Assembly (NCBI GenBank): GCA_030377945.1
Contig: JAUCGD010000206.1
Coordinates: 1-5,966, forward strand
Length of the DNA: 5,966 bases
From: Desulfobacterales bacterium HSG17
GTDB taxonomy: Bacteria > Desulfobacterota > Desulfobacteria > Desulfobacterales > Desulfococcaceae
Direction: 5' to 3'
Shown: one piece after another, positions 1-5,332 of the stretch
Position numbering within the stretch: the first letter of the stretch is position 1
Layout: the number at the start of each line of letters is the position of its first letter
Made by a program: the position numbers and the translations under genes
Notes under the pieces: model-generated
The model's input: the letters and a program-made list of their open reading frames with translations, nothing else
Told to the model about the DNA's origin: nothing
Database searches by the model: none

Positions 1-2
1 AA

Positions 3-65
3 AGAATTGAAAAGCCGGCAGCTGCGAAAAAGAATTTAAAATATACTGAAAAAAAGAACGATTGA
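3..65 (+). CDS. Possible C-terminal tail of an upstream gene (partial)
   Basis: From position 3 an open frame gives about 20 residues (RIEKPAAAKKNLKYTEKKND) before the TGA at 63-65. It coincides with the only GC-richer patch (about 14-26) in the otherwise AT-rich first 268 bases, so it may be the lysine-rich end of a protein starting outside the window. The frame from position 1 is also open, for 12 codons to the TAA at 37-39, so the choice is not secure. No family can be recognised from so few residues. Confidence 0.22.
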   Translation, partial: RIEKPAAAKKNLKYTEKKND

Positions 66-268
66 ATAAATTTATATGGATAAGTGCGTCTAAAATTTTG
101 ATTTTTTGTATAAAATATGAAAACTTTCGCAATAATTCGGATTAAAATAAATGGAATCAAATTTTTTTAAAAAAAACATGAGAAATTCGCGGTTAAAATC
201 AAAATTAATCGCATTTTTTTTTAAAATCGTGACTTTTCGTTCAGCCACTAATTAAGGAACGCTGCCGT
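66..268. other. AT-rich non-coding leader before the STAND gene
   Basis: This stretch has stops in all forward frames and long homopolymers, notably T7 then A8 near 162-176 and T9 at 214-222. Imperfectly repeated blocks of about 50-60 bases recur in it: a T-run, an A-run, a TGA, then TTCG followed by TTAAAAT. No convincing promoter pair is seen; TATAAA at 110-115 is the best -10-like hexamer, without a good -35. The part from about 248 onward is a remnant of NB-ARC coding sequence in frame with the downstream gene. Confidence 0.5.
254..259 (+). promoter_or_regulatory. Ribosome-binding site candidate for the TTG start at 269
   Basis: AAGGAA lies 9 bases upstream of the TTG at 269 and could allow initiation there. 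The same bases also read in frame as Lys-Glu of a conserved NB-ARC lead-in (KERCRLI), so this may be a coding remnant that only fortuitously resembles a Shine-Dalgarno site. Confidence 0.4.
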
Positions 269-3200
269 TTGATTGCCGTCGTAGGAATGGGCGGAATTGG
301 AAAAACCCGGCTTTCTTTAAAATTGGGCATGGGCGGCATAGGAAAAACAGATCTTTCCGTGTGCCTGGCTAAAATAATTCAAGACAACTTTGAATTTGTC
401 ATTTGGCGGTCTTTACTTAACGCACCGCCTGTAACAGAAATTCTTTCCGATTTGCTTCGGTTTATATCTGAACACCAGGATATTGATCTGCCTGATGTAC
501 CTGAAATTCTTATTTCACGCCTGATAAAAAAAATCAAAGAACATCGCTGTCTTATAATCCTTGATAATGCTGAATCTTTGTTTCAAGGTGGTGTCAGAAC
601 CGGGAAATATAAACAAGGTTATGAAGCATACAGCTTGTTTTTTACACAGGCTGGAGAGGTTTTTCATCAAAGCTGCATATTGCTCACAAGCCGGGAAATA
701 CCCAGGGAAGTTGCACAAATGGCAACTAGAACATCACCTGTAAGGATACTGGCTCTTGGCGGGATGAAAGATTATGAAGGCCGTAAAATATTTTCCGATA
801 TTGGTGAGTTTAGCTGCACCGGGGAAGAATGGGCTGAACTGGTAGCATTTTATAACGGCAATCCATTGGCACTTGAACTTGCAGCAAAGCATATCCAGGA
901 AGTCTTTTCAGGGGATATTTCAAAATTTCTGCAAAAGGGAAAACAGGTTTTCGGAGATTTTAAAGAACTCCTGGACTGGCATTTTGACCGTTTGTCTGTC
1001 AGAGAAAGAGAAATTGTTTTTTGGCTTGCCATAAACCGTGAAGCCATGTCTATTGAGGAATTACAGGAATGTATTCTTTCATTTGAAGCCAGTGACGATG
1101 CCCCGATTACCCTCCAGTCATTACAGAGAAAACTTCCTGTTGAAAAACATGCAGGAGGATTGTTTACACTTCAGCCGGTTCTTATTGAATATACATCTGA
1201 GCGTTTTATTGGCGAAGTATGTAAAGAAATTATAGATGAAAAGCCAAAACTTCTTAATACACATGCCATGCTTAGAACTCAGGCCAAGGATTTTGTCAGG
1301 GAAAACCAGATTCGCCTTACATTAAAATCTGTTGAAAAAAAATTGCTTCATTACCTGGGAAGCAGGGAAAATCTTGAAAGTAAACTGAAACATATTATCA
1401 AAAATATACAGAAAACATATCCTGGAAATAATGGATATGCCGGAGGAAATATTGTTAATATCCTTTGCCAGATGAATACTGATATAAAAGGATTTAACCT
1501 TTCAAACCTCAGCATTTGCCAGGCATATCTCCGTGGGAAAACGCTCCAAAACGTCAACTTTTCAAAATCAGATTTAAGCGGCTCTGTTTTTAATCATATT
1601 TTTGGAAGTATTTATTCCCTGGCATACAGTCCTGACGGGAAAATACTTGCAGCCAGTGATTCAGGCAACAGGATATGGCTTTGGGATACTAATGACTTCA
1701 AACTGGTTTCAACTCTTGAAGGACATTCTGGATGGGTTTCTTTTATTAATTTCAGCCCTGACGGAAAACAAATCGTAAGTAGTGGACATGATAGTACTGT
1801 CAGAATTTGGGATGTTGCCAGCGGATATTGTCAAAATGTTTTAAAGGGGCATACGGAAGTGGTACGAACTGTATATTTCAGTCCTGATGGAACTAAAATT
1901 GCCAGTACAGGAGAAGATCAAACCATTAGAATCTGGGATGTAATAGAGGGGAAACCCATTCTAATCATAGATGAATTTCCCCATCAGTTGATGAACTTTG
2001 CATTCAGCCCTGATGGAAAGCAAATTGTCAGTGGCGGACATCATCAGAATGTGACATTATGGAATACAAGTGACGGTAATAAAATTAGAGATTTGGAGTG
2101 TACAAATCTTTTTACGCGGACACTAACCTTTAGCCCGGATGGTCACGTAATAGCTGGGGGAGGTGAGGATCACTTGATTCGTATTTGGAAATCCCATAGT
2201 GGAAAATGCCTGAGTACTATGAAAGGTCATACCAGTTTCGTAAATTCACTTATGTTCAATCCAGATGGAAAAACTCTTGTCAGCGGAGGCGAGGAGCATG
2301 AGATTAGAGTTTGGGATATAGGAAAATCCAGATGTATAAATGTAATTCGAGGTCATACAAATTTTGTTAAATCAGTGGTTTTCAGTCCTGATGGTAAACA
2401 TATTGCATCAGGCAGTTCGGACAGAACTATGAGAATTTGGGAAGCTCGTACTGGCAGATGCTTGAATACATTGCAGGGATATACCAATTTTGTGCGTTCT
2501 GTTGCTTTCAGTCCTGACGGTCAGTTTCTGGCTGCCGGATATGATGATAATATGGTAAGAATCTGGGACATTAAAACTTTCAAGTGTATTCAATACCTTA
2601 AAGGGCACAGCAATAGAGTACGCTCAGTGGCTTTTGCGCCTGACAGCCAAACCCTGGTCAGCGGAGGTGATGATGAAAGTGTCAGGGTATGGAATATTAA
2701 AACCGGAAAATGCCTGCGAAAAATCAGCATAAAAAAAAGCTGGCTGTCAAGTGTAGATTTTATGTACAATGATTTGGAAAATGAAAATATTGCATTGACA
2801 GATTCACCGGATATGAACGGAACACAGCAGGAATGCGCCAACTTTGTTATGTCAGTTGCATTCAGCCCGGACAGTGAAATTATTGCCAGTGGAAACTACG
2901 ATCAAACTGTGCGTTTCTGGAATATTCAAACCGGAGATGCTGTCAGTATTTTAAGAGGACATAGTCATACTGTAAGAAATATTGCTTTCAGCCCGGATGG
3001 AAAATCATGTGCCAGTGCCAGCTATGATGGAACCGTTAAGTTATGGAATGTTGAAACCGGTAAATGTTTGAATACATTTTATGGTCATACAGAATGGGCA
3101 TGGTCGGTAATTTTTAGCCCGGATGCTAAATATCTTGCCAGCGGGGGCTACGATGGAACAATAAGAATCTGGGACATTACCAGTGGCGAAAACAGGGCAG

Positions 3201-3574
3201 TTTTACGGGAACAAAACAGTGGAGAACGATCAATATCCTTTAGCCCTGATGGTAAATATATTGCAAGCGGTTCTTTTGATAAAGTTTTGAAAATATGGAG
3301 TTTGGAAGATTATCAGTGTGTTAAATCGCTTAAAGGGCACACAGATTGTATAATGTCAGTGTCTTTCAGTCCTTATGGAAAAATAGTTGCTACTGGAAGC
3401 AGTGACGGTACGATAAGACTCTGGGATATTCAAACAGGTGCATGTGTGTCAGCTCTGACTGCTGACAGGCCATGTGAAGGAATGAATATCAAGGACATAA
3501 AAGGAATAAATGCTGGTCAGAAATCAGCGTTGAAAATGTTAGGTGCTGTGGAAATGGACAGGCAAAAAACGTAA
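269..3574 (+). CDS. NB-ARC (STAND) ATPase with 14 WD40 repeats, N-terminally truncated
   Basis: This encodes a cytosolic signal-transduction ATPase of the STAND/AP-ATPase type, in which a nucleotide switch is coupled to a WD40 ligand-sensing region, as in Apaf-1. Seen: two Walker A motifs (GMGGIGKT, residues 6-13 and 20-27), Walker B LIILDNAE (95-102), sensor-like LLTSRE (138-143), GNPLALEL (197-204), a helical arm with WHFDRLS and LFTLQPV (237-304), a pentapeptide-like stretch (409-441), WD40 repeats (448-1063) and a tail with MNI and QKSALKMLGAVE. Full-length relatives usually carry residues before the P-loop and often an N-terminal domain. Here KERCRLI lies in frame upstream of TTG269 behind a TGA at 230-232, so the 5' end is lost or rearranged. 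TTG269 is the only sensible start; ATG287 would leave one residue before the P-loop. The rest is intact, so expression is possible. The ligand and output are unknown; defence or regulation is inference. Confidence 0.88.
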   Translation: MIAVVGMGGIGKTRLSLKLGMGGIGKTDLSVCLAKIIQDNFEFVIWRSLLNAPPVTEILSDLLRFISEHQDIDLPDVPEILISRLIKKIKEHRCLIILDNAESLFQGGVRTGKYKQGYEAYSLFFTQAGEVFHQSCILLTSREIPREVAQMATRTSPVRILALGGMKDYEGRKIFSDIGEFSCTGEEWAELVAFYNGNPLALELAAKHIQEVFSGDISKFLQKGKQVFGDFKELLDWHFDRLSVREREIVFWLAINREAMSIEELQECILSFEASDDAPITLQSLQRKLPVEKHAGGLFTLQPVLIEYTSERFIGEVCKEIIDEKPKLLNTHAMLRTQAKDFVRENQIRLTLKSVEKKLLHYLGSRENLESKLKHIIKNIQKTYPGNNGYAGGNIVNILCQMNTDIKGFNLSNLSICQAYLRGKTLQNVNFSKSDLSGSVFNHIFGSIYSLAYSPDGKILAASDSGNRIWLWDTNDFKLVSTLEGHSGWVSFINFSPDGKQIVSSGHDSTVRIWDVASGYCQNVLKGHTEVVRTVYFSPDGTKIASTGEDQTIRIWDVIEGKPILIIDEFPHQLMNFAFSPDGKQIVSGGHHQNVTLWNTSDGNKIRDLECTNLFTRTLTFSPDGHVIAGGGEDHLIRIWKSHSGKCLSTMKGHTSFVNSLMFNPDGKTLVSGGEEHEIRVWDIGKSRCINVIRGHTNFVKSVVFSPDGKHIASGSSDRTMRIWEARTGRCLNTLQGYTNFVRSVAFSPDGQFLAAGYDDNMVRIWDIKTFKCIQYLKGHSNRVRSVAFAPDSQTLVSGGDDESVRVWNIKTGKCLRKISIKKSWLSSVDFMYNDLENENIALTDSPDMNGTQQECANFVMSVAFSPDSEIIASGNYDQTVRFWNIQTGDAVSILRGHSHTVRNIAFSPDGKSCASASYDGTVKLWNVETGKCLNTFYGHTEWAWSVIFSPDAKYLASGGYDGTIRIWDITSGENRAVLREQNSGERSISFSPDGKYIASGSFDKVLKIWSLEDYQCVKSLKGHTDCIMSVSFSPYGKIVATGSSDGTIRLWDIQTGACVSALTADRPCEGMNIKDIKGINAGQKSALKMLGAVEMDRQKT
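284..358 (+). repeat. In-frame duplication of the Walker A (P-loop) segment
   Basis: Two 33-base copies (284-316 and 326-358) sit 42 bases apart and both encode G-M-G-G-I-G-K-T-x-L-S. They differ at 8 of 33 bases, mostly synonymous changes plus Arg versus Asp after the Thr. That divergence argues against a recent copying slip and fits a junction between two paralogous genes. Confidence 0.85.
1493..1591 (+). other. Pentapeptide-like linker between NB-ARC and WD40 regions
   Basis: Residues 409-441 of the STAND protein follow a loose five-residue rhythm (FNLSN, LSICQ, AYLRG, VNFSK, SDLSG) like A(D/N)Lxx pentapeptide repeats. It is preceded by GYAGGN at about 389-394. From family knowledge, this GYAGGN plus pentapeptide-like segment is the usual joint between the helical arm and the WD40 array in bacterial NB-ARC/WD40 proteins. 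Confidence 0.6.
1610..3457 (+). repeat. Fourteen tandem WD40-encoding repeats
   Basis: Residues 448-1063 contain fourteen units of 39-42 residues, most with a FSPDG turn and a terminal I/L/V/F-W-D/N/E/S/K strand. Nine contiguous units (448-821) are followed by a 36-residue non-canonical segment (822-857) and five further units (858-1063). Fourteen blades would suit two seven-bladed propellers. Units 3, 4, 9 and 12 lack the final Gly-His and unit 7 ends Gly-Tyr. At DNA level the units are diverged, so there is no sign of very recent repeat expansion. Confidence 0.88.
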
Positions 3575-3690
3575 ATTCGTTGAGTTAAAGAATATTGTTA
3601 ATGATATAAGTATTATACCACATGATTTTCGGTATTATGGAATTTATATTCCAATATTTTCAATGTTTCCTGAAATGCAGCAAGTGCTGC
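3575..3690. other. AT-rich intergenic gap with small hairpins
   Basis: No coding sequence is seen between the converging STAND and MFS genes. Small inverted repeats are present: TGGAAT/ATTCCA with a 4-base loop (3638-3653), and GCAGCA-AG-TGCTGC at 3677-3690. Neither has a clear T-tract, so a classical intrinsic terminator is not supported for either gene. The second hairpin may be part of the decayed repeat element immediately to its right. Confidence 0.45.
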
Positions 3691-3733
3691 CTAACTAACC
3701 CTTTGGTGGAAATCCTTATTCCCAATAATGTCT
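3691..3733 (-). mobile_element. Decayed end of a MITE-like element (inverted relative to 5036-5078)
   Basis: The reverse complement of 3691-3733 matches 5036-5078 at 37 of 43 positions by hand alignment; the terminal 29 bases (3705-3733) match at 27 of 29. The outer tip (AGACATTAT) faces the MFS gene and stops 11 bases beyond that gene's stop codon. No matching second terminal repeat is visible to the left, so only one end survives. Confidence 0.7.
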
Positions 3734-3743
3734 GTTAAAAAAA

Positions 3744-4907
3744 TCAATCCCCAGTAATATTCGGGAAAAAATATATTATGGGCAGTGTAAGAAGAGGCAC
3801 AAAAGAGATACCTGTTAAAACTGTCTGTATGGAATAAATATCTGCAAGTTTTCCCACAAGAGGGGCTGCAAAACCTCCCAGGCCGTATGCAAAACCCATC
3901 ATCAGACTGGCTACCATTGAACGGCCTTTGGGCGCAAGTTTTTGAGCCATTACCACTCCTAAAGGCAGTGAAGCAAGAACTGCTGCACCTGCAAGGATTG
4001 AACCTAAATATGTCCAGCTGCCTTCAAGTTTAAGAAATAACAGAAGAATCGGAGTCATTATAATATGGGTGAATATAAATACCGGTTTTATCCCGATTTT
4101 ATCTGAAACAAGACCAGCAGTAAGACCGCTGATTGTGCCTGCAATTGTAAAAAGGGAAAAGATAACCCCGGCAGAAACAATGGAAAACCCTTTTTCAACG
4201 TAAAACACAGGCATAAAAGTAAGAAAAGACTGACCTACCATAGCCCTGAGAAACATAACAGCCCAGATCATTACTATAACCTTCCATGCACTGCCCAGAC
4301 TTTGTTTAATAGTTTTTAAAAATCCCAGGTTATTCAATCCTTCAGGCTGGGGCATGGGTACGGAGTTGTACAGGTAAACCGCAATACACAGACCAAATAT
4401 CATGGTAAGGGGCAATAGTTCCAGCCCGAATCTTGCTGCATACCAGGTTATAAAAAGAGGACCGATTCCAAAGGCCAGTGTTCCGCCTGTATTAAAAACT
4501 GACATGGAAAATCCTGATTTATTGCCTGAGTAAACCGGAATCATACCTGTTACGGACGGATGAAACATGGATGAGCCGATAGAACCCAGCATAGTAGCAA
4601 AAAGCAATGTCCAAAATCCGGTGCAGATACCTGACAGGGGAATAAAGATCACAGGCAGCAGCAGACCGATAAAAATAAAATACCGGGATTGATACTGGTC
4701 TGCAAGATAGCCCACCGGGGGTTGAACTATAAAGGCCAGCAGCCTGTTTATTCCTGCAATGGTTCCCACCTGTGCAAGTGACAGGCCCATTTTATCAACA
4801 AACAAAGGAAAAAGAGGACTGGTAAATGAGCTGTAAAAATCTCCTGTAAAATGTACCAGAGTAAGGGCAAAAATTACTTTAACATTAGCTTTAACATGTT
4901 GTTTCAT
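3744..4907 (-). CDS. Major facilitator superfamily exporter, Fsr (fosmidomycin resistance)-like
   Basis: This is a 387-residue inner-membrane transporter with the length and hydrophobic pattern of a 12-helix MFS protein and a central polar loop at about 181-205. MFS motif A is clear as GYLADQYQSR (66-75), with its second-half counterpart GLVSDKIGIK (265-274). The GSSMFHPSVTGM segment (111-122) resembles the GSSxFHPE region of Fsr-type exporters, so proton-driven drug efflux is the likeliest role; the substrate cannot be read from sequence. The start ATG at 4907 gives a standard N-terminus, a short basic stretch before helix 1, but no strong Shine-Dalgarno is visible just upstream. It stands alone: the STAND gene converges on its 3' end and DUF554 diverges from its 5' end. 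A strong promoter at 4973-5001 serves it. The family call is firm, the subfamily moderate. Confidence 0.92.
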   Translation of the reverse strand: MKQHVKANVKVIFALTLVHFTGDFYSSFTSPLFPLFVDKMGLSLAQVGTIAGINRLLAFIVQPPVGYLADQYQSRYFIFIGLLLPVIFIPLSGICTGFWTLLFATMLGSIGSSMFHPSVTGMIPVYSGNKSGFSMSVFNTGGTLAFGIGPLFITWYAARFGLELLPLTMIFGLCIAVYLYNSVPMPQPEGLNNLGFLKTIKQSLGSAWKVIVMIWAVMFLRAMVGQSFLTFMPVFYVEKGFSIVSAGVIFSLFTIAGTISGLTAGLVSDKIGIKPVFIFTHIIMTPILLLFLKLEGSWTYLGSILAGAAVLASLPLGVVMAQKLAPKGRSMVASLMMGFAYGLGGFAAPLVGKLADIYSIQTVLTGISFVPLLTLPIIYFFPNITGD

Positions 4908-4972
4908 TGGATTATAACCGTTGAAAAAAATTATTAATATGAAAACTAAGACGCGGAAATATAAAAAAAGGG

Positions 4973-5001
4973 AATATAGATTTGCTGCCTGAGCTTGTCA
5001 A
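4973..5001 (-). promoter_or_regulatory. Sigma70-type promoter for the MFS gene
   Basis: On the minus strand a perfect -35 TTGACA (4996-5001) is followed after exactly 17 bases by TATATT (4973-4978), one mismatch from the consensus -10. The predicted transcript would start near 4966 and have a leader of about 60 bases before the ATG at 4907. The promoter lies about 35 bases outside the repeat element at 5035-5187. Confidence 0.72.
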
Positions 5002-5068
5002 TCAAAATTGTTTATTCATTAAATTCCAGATTATTAGACATTATCGGAAATAAGGATTTCCACCGTAG

Positions 5069-5097
5069 GGTGCGTTAGGCGATAGCCGTAACGCACC
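5069..5097 (+). repeat. Hairpin within the MITE, left half
   Basis: GGTGCGTTA (5069-5077) pairs with TAACGCACC (5089-5097), and inside it GGC (5078-5080) pairs with GCC (5085-5087) around a GATA loop, leaving one unpaired G at 5088. It is a near-perfect stem that could form in RNA or single-stranded DNA. Confidence 0.75.
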
Positions 5098-5109
5098 GTT
5101 ATTATAATG

Positions 5110-5149
5110 TTACGGTGCGTTACGGTGCGTTACGGTGCGTTACGCTGCG
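5110..5149 (+). repeat. 10-bp tandem repeat TTACGGTGCG, four units
   Basis: Three perfect head-to-tail copies of TTACGGTGCG (5110-5139) are followed by a fourth with one change (TTACGCTGCG, 5140-5149). The unit is the stem sequence of the neighbouring hairpins, so the array looks like local expansion of one arm inside the MITE. Confidence 0.9.
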
Positions 5150-5159
5150 CTAACGCACC
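5134..5159 (+). repeat. Hairpin within the MITE, right half
   Basis: GGTGCGTTA (5134-5142) pairs with TAACGCACC (5151-5159) across an 8-base loop. It has the same stem as the left-half hairpin at 5069-5097, so the element can fold either as two separate hairpins or as one long cruciform. Confidence 0.75.
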
Positions 5160-5187
5160 CTACAAAAATTATTTCCGATAATGTCTA

Positions 5188-5332
5188 TTGAATCGCTTTT
5201 GTTTTTTCACGCTAAAAAATATCAATTTTGAAAATTTTGTGATACCGATAATTCTGGCAGGATAAAAAATAATTTATTCCAGGCTGAAGAAGCCTGAAAA
5301 CAGATAACTATCTTTACTGAAAGGAAATACTT
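5188..5332 (+). other. Leader region upstream of the DUF554 gene
   Basis: This AT-rich stretch has no ORF of note. A hairpin CAGGCT-gaaga-AGCCTG (5280-5296) lies 36 bases before the start codon. No good -35/-10 pair is seen; TTGAAA near 5228 with TAATTC near 5249 has only 15-base spacing and is weak. Transcription of the downstream gene must start here or inside the MITE. Confidence 0.4.
5321..5325 (+). promoter_or_regulatory. Shine-Dalgarno site that decides the TTG start of DUF554
   Basis: AAGGA lies 7 bases before the TTG at 5333. An in-frame TGA at 5318-5320 rules out any earlier start, and the resulting N-terminus fits the family, so TTG is well supported. Confidence 0.75.

Larger units (their letters stand above)
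5035..5187. mobile_element. 153-bp MITE-like palindromic repeat element
   Basis: Perfect 19-base terminal inverted repeats TAGACATTATCGGAAATAA (5035-5053) and its complement (5169-5187) enclose a non-coding core. A second perfect inverted pair, GTAGGGTGCGTTAG, lies at 5065-5078 and 5150-5163. If the outermost TA on each side is a target duplication, the true termini are 17 bases and the design resembles IS630/Tc1-type MITEs; this is inference. No transposase is encoded. A related decayed end occurs at 3691-3733. Confidence 0.8.

Noticed and set aside
178..255. 25-codon ATG minigene (MRNSRLKSKLIAF...) ending just before the STAND gene, with its stop overlapping the AAGGAA site
   Set aside because: It has no ribosome-binding site, lies in homopolymer-rich DNA and shows no recognisable protein features; translational coupling is conceivable but unsupported.
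2590..2841. 83-codon minus-strand open frame inside the WD40 region
   Set aside because: It is a shadow of the repetitive WD40 coding sequence on the other strand; serine-rich low-information product.
3638..3690. Hairpins as bidirectional terminators for the converging STAND and MFS genes
   Set aside because: The stems are only 6 bp and lack adjacent T-tracts on either strand, so an intrinsic terminator cannot be supported.
4939..4992. 17-codon plus-strand ORF (MKTKTRKYKKREYRFAA)
   Set aside because: It is too short, has no ribosome-binding site and overlaps the MFS promoter on the opposite strand.
5035..5187. CRISPR-like reading of the short repeats
   Set aside because: The repeats are contiguous 10-mers or inverted pairs with no unique spacers of constant length, and no cas gene is present.
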